Assembly (NCBI GenBank): GCA_938039145.1
Contig: CALHVG010000022.1
Location: 1 to 45,488 of the forward strand
DNA length: 45,488 nucleotides
From: an uncultured Treponema sp.
Lineage (GTDB): Bacteria; Spirochaetota; Spirochaetia; Treponematales; Treponemataceae
Direction of reading: 5' to 3'
Notes under the pieces: generated by a model
The model's database searches: none
Seen by the model: only the letters and a program-made list of their open reading frames with translations
Told to the model about the DNA's origin: nothing
In this document: positions 33,521 through 41,025 of the stretch, one piece after another
Numbering within the stretch: the stretch's first letter is position 1
Layout: the number at the start of each line of letters is the position of its first letter
Position numbers and translations under genes: made by a program

Positions 33521-33550
33521 TTGACATTAAGAGGCGGTTTCTGATATTAT
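33521..33550 (+). promoter_or_regulatory. promoter of rplU-prp-rpmA
   Basis: A perfect -35 TTGACA (33521-33526), 18 bases, then -10 TATTAT (33545-33550). It lies just right of the cassette and leaves a leader of about 80 bases before rplU. That leader contains GGGT-N9-ACCC (near 33577-33593), possibly a regulatory hairpin. Confidence 0.75.
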
Positions 33551-33639
33551 CATCCGTGCTATTATGATGAAGGGGTTGTGGTATGACCCGTTAGATACTG
33601 CGACTTTTTGCACATATAAATTTATTTTTGAGGTGTTTT

Positions 33640-33954
33640 ATGTACGCTCTTGTTGATTATAAAGGCAAACAGTACAAAGCTGAGAAAGGCGCAATTCTTA
33701 CGGTAGATAAACTGAATGTGGAAAGCGGTGCAAAGATAGACATCGATTCCGTTCTTCTTGTGAGCGATGGCGATAAGGTTTCTGTAGGAACTCCTTATGT
33801 GAACGGAGCGAAGGTTTCCGTGGTTGTCGAAGATACTTTCAAAGACAAAAAAATAATCGTCTATAAGTACAAATCAAAGAAGGATTACCACAGAACGATA
33901 GGTCATAGGCAGCAGTATACAAGGGTCAGGGTTGAAGATATCGTTCTTGCCTAA
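33640..33954 (+). CDS. rplU: 50S ribosomal protein L21
   Basis: 104-residue large-subunit protein. YALVDYKGKQYKAEKG at the start and HRTIGHRQQYTRVRV at the end are the family signatures. The frame is open from a TTG at 33628, but ATG 33640 has GAGGTG close upstream and gives the standard N-terminus. First gene of the L21-Prp-L27 group. Confidence 0.96.
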   Translation: MYALVDYKGKQYKAEKGAILTVDKLNVESGAKIDIDSVLLVSDGDKVSVGTPYVNGAKVSVVVEDTFKDKKIIVYKYKSKKDYHRTIGHRQQYTRVRVEDIVLA

Positions 33955-33968
33955 ATCCTCACTTTAAG

Positions 33969-34307
33969 ATGATAAGTGTGCTTTTAGAGCGCAATAGGAG
34001 CGGTTCGCTGGTGCGATGCATGGCAGAAGGCCACTCCGGATATGCCGTTAAAGGTTTTGACATAGTATGCGCTTCGGTTTCTGTCTTGCTTAAGACTACG
34101 TTGCGGATGCTGGAAAAAACAGACGGTATAAAACTTGAATTCGATGCCCCTGAGAGAGGGTTTTTGAGTTTTGAGATAAAAAATATCGGTCTTGATTCCG
34201 TGATGGAAGAAAGGCTGGTTTTTGCGGGAGACTTCCTTGTTACCGGCTTGGAAGCTGTTCAGGAAGAGTTTCCCGACAATTTGAAATTACGTTGTAAAAT
34301 ACTTTGA
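33969..34307 (+). CDS. prp: ribosomal-processing cysteine protease Prp
   Basis: 112-residue protein between L21 and L27, the conserved Prp (YsxB) position. The catalytic pair is intact at the canonical places: H22 in AEGHSGYA and C34 in GFDIVCASVSVL. In Firmicutes Prp removes an N-terminal extension from L27. Here L27 lacks a recognisable cleavage motif, so the substrate is unclear. It lies 14 bases after rplU and is probably co-transcribed. Confidence 0.88.
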   Translation: MISVLLERNRSGSLVRCMAEGHSGYAVKGFDIVCASVSVLLKTTLRMLEKTDGIKLEFDAPERGFLSFEIKNIGLDSVMEERLVFAGDFLVTGLEAVQEEFPDNLKLRCKIL

Positions 34308-34333
34308 GGTTAGACCTCTGCAGGAGTAATATT

Positions 34334-34591
34334 ATGGGAAGAACTAGAGGCGGAAGCGGCGCAAAAAACGGTCGCGATTCAAATCCTAAGAATTTGGGTG
34401 TGAAAAGATATGATGGTGAAAAGGTCACGGCCGGTTCTATACTTGTCCGCCAGCGCGGTACTAAATTCCATCCCGGAGACAATGTTATGAGGGGAGGAGA
34501 CGATAGTCTGTTTGCTACGGCAGATGGTACGGTCGTTTTCCATGAGAGAATGAACAGAAAGTGGATTTCTGTAAAACCTGTAAATTCTTAA
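34334..34591 (+). CDS. rpmA: 50S ribosomal protein L27
   Basis: 85-residue protein near the peptidyl-transferase centre. GSGAKNGRDSNPKNLGVKRY and QRGTKFHPGDNVMRGGDD are diagnostic. ATG 34334 has AGGAG eight bases upstream. The in-frame TTG at 34304 would add ten residues without resemblance to the LQFFA-type prosequence and is not preferred. A terminator follows. Confidence 0.96.
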   Translation: MGRTRGGSGAKNGRDSNPKNLGVKRYDGEKVTAGSILVRQRGTKFHPGDNVMRGGDDSLFATADGTVVFHERMNRKWISVKPVNS

Positions 34592-34619
34592 TTTGGGATA
34601 ATCCTGTTTTTTTTCTGAC

Positions 34620-34655
34620 TACCCGGCTGGAACTGTCTGACCGGGTATTTTTTTT
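34620..34655 (+). terminator. intrinsic terminator of rplU-prp-rpmA
   Basis: TACCCGG (34620-34626) pairs with CCGGGTA (34641-34647), followed by at least eight T. Confidence 0.92.
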
Positions 34656-34688
34656 GTTTTACGAGTCGAAGTATTTGGCGAGGTTTTT

Positions 34689-35807
34689 ATGTTTAATTTT
34701 GCAGACGAGGCTGTAATCGAGGTTCGTTCGGGCAAGGGCGGAAACGGCTGTATCTCGTTCCGGAGGGAAAAATACATTCCGCATGGAGGTCCTAACGGCG
34801 GCGACGGCGGAAAGGGTGGAGATGTCATCTTCATGATGAAGAAGAACATGAGGACTCTTTCAAAACTTAGGCATCATAGAATTTTCAAGGCAAAAAATGG
34901 CGGCGACGGGCAAGGCTGGAATCGGTTTGGGAAGGACGGCGAGGATGTGGTAATTCCCGTTCCGCCCGGAACCACAATCCGGGATGCGGAAAGCGGTGAA
35001 TTGATTCACGACTTCACGACCGATTCCGACGGTGCTACGTTCCTTTTCCTTGAGGGCGGGAAAGGCGGCTGGGGCAATGTTCATTTCAAAAGTTCCACGA
35101 ATCAGGCGCCGCGTTATGCCCATCCGGGGACTCCGGGCGAAATGCGGACATTGCATCTGGAACTGAGCATAATGGCTGATGTCGGGCTTGTAGGTTTTCC
35201 GAATGCGGGAAAATCTTCACTTCTTACGGCGTTTACAAATGCCCGACCGAAAATTGCGCCGTATCCGTTTACCACAAAAATCCCGAATCTTGGGGTTCTC
35301 AGAGTTGACGACGAGCAGGACATAATAATCGCTGACATTCCCGGAATCATCGAGGGGGCTTCCGAAGGTGTCGGGCTTGGATTTGATTTTCTGAAGCACA
35401 TCGCAAGGACGGCTTGTCTTCTTTTTATGGTTGACTGTTCCGAGGAAAACTATCTTTCTGCATACGGCACGCTTTGTTCTGAATTGAAAAATTATTCAAA
35501 AAATCTTATGGATAAGCCAAGGATTGTTCTTGCAAACAAGATAGATTTGGAAGGCGCAAAAGAGAATGCCCTTAAACTGGCGGAATTTATTGGTGAAAAA
35601 GAGCCTGAAACAAAGGTTATTCCGATTTCTGTCCTGAATAATTACGGAATGAAGAATGCGAAGTCGGCGATAATGACGCTTGTGGATGCGCTTGAAAACG
35701 GCGAGCGAATCAGCGAATCAGGGAAGAAATTCAGTTCTCCGAGCTTTATGGAAAATATCCTGCCTGATGATGATATTCCGGTTCAGTATCCGGGAATGGA
35801 AGGGTAG
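34689..35807 (+). CDS. obg: Obg/CgtA GTPase
   Basis: 372-residue ribosome-assembly GTPase. The glycine-rich Obg fold fills about 1-158 (VRSGKGGNGCISFRREKYIP, GGDGGKGGDV). The G domain has GFPNAGKSS (G1), the switch region with TTKIPNLG, DIPGII (G3) and NKIDLEGAKE (G4). The C-terminal tail is short. GAGG precedes the ATG. nadD starts one base after its stop. Confidence 0.97.
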   Translation: MFNFADEAVIEVRSGKGGNGCISFRREKYIPHGGPNGGDGGKGGDVIFMMKKNMRTLSKLRHHRIFKAKNGGDGQGWNRFGKDGEDVVIPVPPGTTIRDAESGELIHDFTTDSDGATFLFLEGGKGGWGNVHFKSSTNQAPRYAHPGTPGEMRTLHLELSIMADVGLVGFPNAGKSSLLTAFTNARPKIAPYPFTTKIPNLGVLRVDDEQDIIIADIPGIIEGASEGVGLGFDFLKHIARTACLLFMVDCSEENYLSAYGTLCSELKNYSKNLMDKPRIVLANKIDLEGAKENALKLAEFIGEKEPETKVIPISVLNNYGMKNAKSAIMTLVDALENGERISESGKKFSSPSFMENILPDDDIPVQYPGMEG

Positions 35808-35808
35808 A

Positions 35809-36480
35809 ATGAAAATTGCCGTTTTGGGAGGAGCTTTCAATCCTTTGCACATAGGGCATTGCATGCTTGCAGAGTCCGTTGTAAAGGATCTTGGTTACGA
35901 GAGAGTTCTCTTTGTTCCTACAAATATTCCGCCCCACAAAAAAATGGCTTCTGATGTTTCCGGAAAAATTCGGCTTGAAATGGTTCAAAGATTTTGTGAC
36001 GAAGCAAGCGCCCATGGTGCGAAGGCTTTTTTCTGTGAGGCTTGCGAGATTGACAGGGCGGGAATTTCTTATACTTACGATACCATTTGCTATCTTTCGG
36101 AAAAATACAAGGAAATCCTGTCTGGAAAAATTGGTCTTATACTTGGCGAGGAAAGCGCCGCTCAGTTTTTCAGGTGGCACGAGGCTGAAAAAATCGCAAG
36201 TTTGGTCGATTTTCTTGTCGCAAGACGGCATCCCGATGGAAACGGGATTGATGTCGACTCTTTTGAAAACGAGACTGTAAACGGCTATCAGCGGGATTTT
36301 CAAGTTCGGGATTTCAAAGAAACTTTCCGTTATTCCCATACCATGCTTGAAAATCCTGTTCTTCCGGTTTCTTCCACTGAGATAAGAAGCCGTATCGCCT
36401 GCGCCAAGGCATTCCGTTATCTTGTTCCTGAATCTGTTTTTCAGTATATTATGGAGCATAAATTATACGGTTTTAGATGA
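35809..36480 (+). CDS. nadD: nicotinate-nucleotide adenylyltransferase
   Basis: 223-residue enzyme forming deamido-NAD from NaMN and ATP. GGAFNPLHIGH near the N-terminus is the nucleotidyltransferase GxFxPxHxGH motif, and SSTEIRSRI near the C-terminus is the ISSTxIR motif. The frame is open from 35680 inside obg, but ATG 35809, with GGAAGG upstream, is the real start. Its stop overlaps the yqeK start (ATGATGA). Confidence 0.95.
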   Translation: MKIAVLGGAFNPLHIGHCMLAESVVKDLGYERVLFVPTNIPPHKKMASDVSGKIRLEMVQRFCDEASAHGAKAFFCEACEIDRAGISYTYDTICYLSEKYKEILSGKIGLILGEESAAQFFRWHEAEKIASLVDFLVARRHPDGNGIDVDSFENETVNGYQRDFQVRDFKETFRYSHTMLENPVLPVSSTEIRSRIACAKAFRYLVPESVFQYIMEHKLYGFR

Positions 36481-37070
36481 TGACTGAATACGAGACTGAA
36501 CTTGACGCTCTCATAAAAAAAATAAAAAAATATGCGAAAACCTCCGTACCCAGGTCAAGATATGAGCATTCGATAAGAACCGCAGAGATGTGCAGCAAAC
36601 TTTGTTCGCTCTATGGACTGGACGAGAATCTTGGCTACCTTGCGGGAGTTGCGCACGATATGTGCAAAAACCTTGACGATGAACGGATGCTTAGTCTTTC
36701 CGCAAAGGACAATAATCCCATCACCGAATTGGAAAGGGAGAAACCGAGCCTGTTGCACGGAAGGGCAGCGGCGGTGATGATGAAAGAGGATTTCGGTTTT
36801 GATGATGAGCGAATCCTTGAGGCGATAGCGAATCACACCTTCGGCAAAGTTGGAATGGGCGATTATGCGAAATCCCTTTTTATCGCAGACAAAGTTGAAC
36901 CTGGAAGGGAGCATATAACTTCCGATTATTTGGAAAAACTTTATAAACTTCCGATAAACAGGGCGGCGGAACAGGTGTTAAAGGAGAATATGGACTATCT
37001 TTCCGAAAAAGGAAAAAAAATAGCACCTGAATCGGTTCGGCTGTTGCGCTGGCTAAAATCTTTGGGCTAG
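36477..37070 (+). CDS. yqeK: YqeK-type HD-domain hydrolase (symmetrical Ap4A hydrolase family)
   Basis: 197-residue HD-domain phosphohydrolase. Metal ligands appear in order: H31 (RYEHSIR), H60-D61 (VAHDMCK), His in LLHGRAAA, His in IANHTFG and Asp in IADKVEPGR. The position directly after nadD is the classical one. Family members hydrolyse diadenosine tetraphosphate. The start could be ATG 36477 or the adjacent ATG 36480; both overlap the nadD stop. Confidence 0.9.
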   Translation: MMTEYETELDALIKKIKKYAKTSVPRSRYEHSIRTAEMCSKLCSLYGLDENLGYLAGVAHDMCKNLDDERMLSLSAKDNNPITELEREKPSLLHGRAAAVMMKEDFGFDDERILEAIANHTFGKVGMGDYAKSLFIADKVEPGREHITSDYLEKLYKLPINRAAEQVLKENMDYLSEKGKKIAPESVRLLRWLKSLG

Positions 37071-37093
37071 AATTGTAAATCCGTGGGGAAAAA

Positions 37094-38326
37094 ATGGGAA
37101 AAAAAAGATATTTTAGGGACGAGCAGAAAGGTGCGTTTTTTCTTGTGATTATCTTGCTTATCATTATTTCTGCAGGAATTGTGGTTGGACTTTCTTTGCG
37201 CACGGACAAGGTGGCTGAAAAAATCTCGGACGACCAGGTAATCCGTGTGCTGCTTGTGCTTGACAACGGCAAAAACGGAGAGCGGAAAGCTGTTTTTACC
37301 AATATGCTGATTTATTATCCTGTTTCAAGGAAAGCCGCTTTGGTGAATATTCCCGGTCATACCGGCGGAATATACCAAAGTCTTGGACGGGTTGATAGAA
37401 TCGACAAAATTTATAGTGAAAAAGGAATTGAAGCGTATCTGAAAGAAATTGAAAAATTCCTTGACGTAAACATTCCGTTCTATATGGTAATCAGCCAAGA
37501 TAATTTTGTCCGGCTTACGGATATGCTTGGCGGGCTGAGAGTTTTTATTCCGTTTCCGGTTGACAAAGTTTCCGCCGACGGAGAACTTTGGCTTTTGCCT
37601 TCGGGTGCGGTTACGCTGGACGGCGATAAAATTTCCGTGTATCTGCATTACAAACTTGACGAGGAAGAAGAAACTGAAATAAACGAAAGATATCAGAATG
37701 TCGTAAATGCGTTTTTTACCGCTCTGCATGACAAGCGAAGCCGGATTTTCAGCAATATGGCGATTTTTAAGGAATACGGAAAGCTTGTTTCTACAAACTT
37801 GACCGATTCCGATGATGTGTATAAATTGCTTTCGTTGATTTCGGACATGGATTCGGAGGCCACAATTCGGCAGACGGTTACAGGGCCGATAAGAATAGTG
37901 GACGGGCAGCGGCTTATGCTTCCGCTGAACAACGGGGATTTTATAAAGGAAGCATTAAAGCAAAGTACACGGCTTCTTATAACGAACAGCGTTGCTCTTG
38001 CAAGCCGGGTTTATGTTCTTGAGATAAAAAACGGAACTTCAATTCAGGGGCTTGCAAGAAATACGGCTATTCTTTTTCAGAATGCGAGCTACAGCGTTCT
38101 GAATGTGGTGAATGCAGACTCAAGCGATTACGACAAAACTGTCATAATCGACCACATCGGAAACAAGGAAGTTGCCGGCGTTGTAGGTGAGTTTATCCGC
38201 TGCACAAATATTGTGGAAGAGGCGGTGGCTTCCGGCGTGGGCGAAGAAAATGTTCTTGCGGACGTGGATTTTACAATCATTTTGGGAAAAGATTTTGACG
38301 GAAGGTACGTGCGGCCTGCAAGATAG
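37094..38326 (+). CDS. LytR-CpsA-Psr-like membrane protein with LytR_C domain, active-site residues not conserved
   Basis: 410 residues with one N-terminal membrane helix (about 14-36) and a large periplasmic part. The first extracytoplasmic domain (about 48-215) has the LCP layout (AALVNIPGHTGG, then DMLGGLRVFIPFPV). The arginine and aspartate of the usual SIPRDT are replaced by Gly-His, and the downstream arginine cluster is missing. The C-terminal part (about 300-400: VYVLEIKNGTSIQGLARNTA) matches the LytR_C domain. Canonical LCP enzymes attach glycopolymers to peptidoglycan. This one may be non-enzymatic. It sits between yqeK and rsfS, as LCP genes commonly do. Confidence 0.8.
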   Translation: MGKKRYFRDEQKGAFFLVIILLIIISAGIVVGLSLRTDKVAEKISDDQVIRVLLVLDNGKNGERKAVFTNMLIYYPVSRKAALVNIPGHTGGIYQSLGRVDRIDKIYSEKGIEAYLKEIEKFLDVNIPFYMVISQDNFVRLTDMLGGLRVFIPFPVDKVSADGELWLLPSGAVTLDGDKISVYLHYKLDEEEETEINERYQNVVNAFFTALHDKRSRIFSNMAIFKEYGKLVSTNLTDSDDVYKLLSLISDMDSEATIRQTVTGPIRIVDGQRLMLPLNNGDFIKEALKQSTRLLITNSVALASRVYVLEIKNGTSIQGLARNTAILFQNASYSVLNVVNADSSDYDKTVIIDHIGNKEVAGVVGEFIRCTNIVEEAVASGVGEENVLADVDFTIILGKDFDGRYVRPAR

Positions 38327-38361
38327 GCGCTCGTTTTGTTTATAAAGCGGAGGAAAATTAT

Positions 38362-38724
38362 ATGGAAACTCTTGAACGGAAGGCTCTTGAAATCGGGCGG
38401 CTTCTTGAAGACGGAAAAGGAAAGGATATTGTAGTTTTGGATGTGCATGAGCTGAACAGCTGGACGGATTATTTTGTGATTGCCACGGCTTCAAGTTCAG
38501 CACATTGTCAGGGGCTTGGAAAGCAGGTGAAGGATTACATAAAGGAAAACGGCCTTGAGCTTCACGTTACGAACAGAAAGCGCCCCGACGGCGAAGACTG
38601 GAATCTTATGGATTTGGGCCCGATTGTGGTTCATCTTATGTCGCAGACTGCACGCACGTTTTATGACCTTGAAAAGCTCTGGCATTTGGGAAAATCGATT
38701 CCTCTTCACGGCGAAAACGATTAA
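38362..38724 (+). CDS. rsfS: ribosome silencing factor RsfS (Iojap/YbeB family)
   Basis: 120-residue protein that binds L14 and blocks subunit joining during starvation. Signatures are DIVVLDVHELNSWTDYFVIA, RKRPDGEDWNLMDLGPIVVH and FYDLEKLW. GGAGG precedes ATG 38362. Last gene of the obg-nadD-yqeK-lcp-rsfS group. Confidence 0.95.
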   Translation: METLERKALEIGRLLEDGKGKDIVVLDVHELNSWTDYFVIATASSSAHCQGLGKQVKDYIKENGLELHVTNRKRPDGEDWNLMDLGPIVVHLMSQTARTFYDLEKLWHLGKSIPLHGEND

Positions 38725-38779
38725 TTTTTAGCTAAAGTTTTTTCAAGCGGTTTTTAAGAATTCTCAGCCTTAAAAGGGA

Positions 38780-39058
38780 TTTTCGTTCCTGATAAAAATT
38801 GTTCGTTTTTAAATTTGCGGACTTTTTTATTCTTCGGAACTTTTTATTTTTTGCCGCAATATGCGTTCCGTGCCGAAAAATAAGGATTCCAAAGCCAGCT
38901 TGAGCTTGTCTATCTGAACTGCCGCCCCCGGAGTTTTTAGTTCGGGCGTTTTGTAAAAAATACCTGAACTTCACCCAGGACTTTGAAATGGTTTTCTTTG
39001 AAAAATACCGATTTGCTTTTCTAAATTTGAGCCCTGATTTTCAGCTTGCAGGTTTTTG
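38780..39058 (-). pseudogene. possible remnant of a degraded gene
   Basis: No intact gene is seen between rsfS and the acidic ORF. Read on the minus strand with two frame changes, each at a T-run of the minus strand, the region gives protein-like text: LEKQIG, then FFKENHFKVLGEVQVFF, then YKTPELKTPGAAVQIDKLKL and LALESLFFGTERILRQKI, ending in a stop. There is no start codon or ribosome binding site. It could also be a chance product of AT-rich DNA. No family recognised. Confidence 0.25.
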
Positions 39059-39067
39059 TTTCAGGCT

Positions 39068-39334
39068 TTATATGTCTTCGTCGAACAAGTCTTCGTCTTC
39101 ATCGGAAAACTCATCTCCGTTGTTTTCGTAGATGTTCCTATAGCCGTCTTCGGGTTCAACATCGTCGAAAGGCTCATCCATTTCGTAATCATCTTCGTAG
39201 TCTTCTGAATCTTCGTCATAACTGTCCAGAATTTCATCCGGATCATCGTCGTCAAAGTCGTCATAGTCTTCCACAAGGTCATCAAATTCATCGTCAAACA
39301 TTTCGGACTCATAGTCATTGTCGTCAAAAGACAT
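39068..39334 (-). CDS. extremely acidic small protein
   Basis: 88 residues, of which 48 are Asp or Glu (31 D, 17 E) and only one is basic (R66). There is no Lys, His, Cys, Trp, Thr, Ala or Gln. The AGGAG site before the ATG is well placed (TAGGAGTTTTT then ATG, the same leader as the DUF1667 gene at 42442), which argues for real expression. It is probably disordered and cytoplasmic, with no signal peptide. Resemblance to the acidic RpoE/delta-like tails is only in composition. It is separate from the genes on both sides. Confidence 0.7.
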   Translation of the reverse strand: MSFDDNDYESEMFDDEFDDLVEDYDDFDDDDPDEILDSYDEDSEDYEDDYEMDEPFDDVEPEDGYRNIYENNGDEFSDEDEDLFDEDI

Positions 39335-39473
39335 AAAAACTCCTAGTAATGTAATTTTTGCATTAGCAATATAAATAACTGGTTACGTTAGGTCAACTGG
39401 GTTTTATATGAAAAAATCTGGAATTTATTGTTCCGATATATCATTTTTTTTCTCAATAATTTATAAGTTGCTG

Positions 39474-39479
39474 TATAAT
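39474..39479 (+). promoter_or_regulatory. -10 element directly before the GlpA-like gene
   Basis: A perfect TATAAT ends seven bases before the ATG at 39487. A -35 is weak (TCTCAA, 39451-39456). No Shine-Dalgarno fits in the seven bases, so a leaderless transcript is predicted. Confidence 0.65.
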
Positions 39480-39486
39480 CGTTGCT

Positions 39487-41025
39487 ATGGACGGAACGGA
39501 ATTTGATGTAATCATAATAGGAGCGGGAATCAGCGGGTCTTGTATAGCGCGGGAACTTTCCAAGACTGACGCAAAAATCTGTCTTCTTGATAAGGAAAAT
39601 GATGTCAGCTGCGACACAAGCAAGGCGAACAGCGGAATTGTTCACGCAGGTTATGACCCGGAGACGGGAACGCTTATGGCGCGGCTGAATGTCCGCGGAG
39701 CAAAACTTCTAAAAGAACTTTCGAGCGTGCTGAACTACGATTACAAAAACATAGGTTCTCTTGTCCTTGCATTTGATAAAGACGGCGACGAAAAAGTTAA
39801 GGCTCTTTTTGAACGAGGAAAAGTGAACGGAGTGGAAGGTCTTTCGATTCTGTCGGGCGAGGAAGTAAAGGCGATTGAGCCGAATATCAACGAAAATGTT
39901 ACTTCCGCTCTTTATTCAAAAACGGCTTCCGTAATTTCGCCTTACATGACGACTTGGGCGTTTGCAGAAAGTGCCGTGATAAACGGAGTAACATTTTTCC
40001 GGAACACAATGGTTCATTCCGTTAAAAAAGAAGACGGAAAATTCGTTGTGGGAACAAGCCGCGGCGAGCTTTTTTCAAAATATGTGGTAAACGCGGCAGG
40101 ACTTGAAGCCGGAAAAATAAGCGAACTTGCCGGAGCCAGAAAATACAAGATTCTTCAGAGAAAGGGCGAGTACTCGCTTTTGGACAGCAAATGCGAAAAT
40201 CTTGTAAATCATGTGCTTTTTCAAACTCCCGGGCCTTTAGGAAAAGGAATTCTTGTTACAAGAACGGCGGACGGAAACATTCTTATAGGGCCTTCCGCCG
40301 ACGACCTTTCTGAAGAAAACTTGAACTGCACAGGCACAACTTCGTCTTCTCAAAGCGGAATCATGAAGCAGGCTCGTCTTTCAATTCCTGAAATTCCTGC
40401 AAGGAACATTATAAATTCTTTTGCCGGAATCCGCGCCATAGCCTATGACAAAAATGCGGACGGCTCACTTTCTGCGGTGAACGATTTTATTGTGGAGGAA
40501 GACGGAACCGTAAAAGGCTTTGTGAACGTAGGCGGAATCTGTTCTCCGGGGCTTACGTCCGCCCCTGCGATAGGAGAAACGGTTTTTGATATTTTGAAAA
40601 AAGCGGGACTGAACGCAAAGATGAAAAGCAATTTTATCGAGGAAAGAGCCGGAATTCCGTCGTTCAAAACAGCTTCCTATGACGAAAAAGTTTCGCTTAT
40701 AAAAAAAGATAAGCGTTACGGTCAAATTATTTGCCGCTGTGAAATGATTACGGAAGGCGAAATTGTTGCTTCGATAAAATCGCCGCTTGGAGCTTCTGAC
40801 CTTGACGGGGTAAAACGGCGCACCCGCACGGGAATGGGAAGGTGTCAGTCCGGATTTTGCAGTCCGCGCGTTACCGAAATCATAAGCCGCGAGCTCGGAA
40901 TCCCGATGAACTCTGTTACAAAAAAAGGCGGAACGTCATATGTCCTTGATTCAAAAACCAGACCCACCGTTCCCGATGTGGCGTTTTCTGTTGACGGGCA
41001 TTTTTTAGAAGGGGAGGCGGAATGA
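39487..41025 (+). CDS. anaerobic glycerol-3-phosphate dehydrogenase A-like FAD oxidoreductase
   Basis: 512-residue flavoprotein. The N-terminal FAD motif VIIIGAGISGSCIA is followed by a DAO-type oxidase domain with KANSGIVHAGYD. The C-terminal BFD-like region binds a [2Fe-2S] cluster through C416-x-C418 and C453-x4-C458. This layout is that of GlpA-type proteins that oxidise glycerol-3-phosphate, though the same family includes 2-hydroxyglutarate oxidases. It overlaps the next gene by four bases (ATGA). With the next two genes it forms the trio GlpA-like/GlpB-like/DUF1667 often found in anaerobes. Confidence 0.87.
   Translation: MDGTEFDVIIIGAGISGSCIARELSKTDAKICLLDKENDVSCDTSKANSGIVHAGYDPETGTLMARLNVRGAKLLKELSSVLNYDYKNIGSLVLAFDKDGDEKVKALFERGKVNGVEGLSILSGEEVKAIEPNINENVTSALYSKTASVISPYMTTWAFAESAVINGVTFFRNTMVHSVKKEDGKFVVGTSRGELFSKYVVNAAGLEAGKISELAGARKYKILQRKGEYSLLDSKCENLVNHVLFQTPGPLGKGILVTRTADGNILIGPSADDLSEENLNCTGTTSSSQSGIMKQARLSIPEIPARNIINSFAGIRAIAYDKNADGSLSAVNDFIVEEDGTVKGFVNVGGICSPGLTSAPAIGETVFDILKKAGLNAKMKSNFIEERAGIPSFKTASYDEKVSLIKKDKRYGQIICRCEMITEGEIVASIKSPLGASDLDGVKRRTRTGMGRCQSGFCSPRVTEIISRELGIPMNSVTKKGGTSYVLDSKTRPTVPDVAFSVDGHFLEGEAE

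Noticed and set aside
33551..33639. Known L21-leader RNA
   Set aside because: Only a four-base-pair hairpin (GGGT/ACCC) is visible; it does not match a structure I can identify with confidence.
39046..39336. ORF on the plus strand and second minus-strand frame over the acidic gene
   Set aside because: His/Arg-rich or Met/Thr-rich translations are the antisense and shifted reading of GAT/GAA-rich codons; only the frame starting at 39334 has a ribosome binding site.
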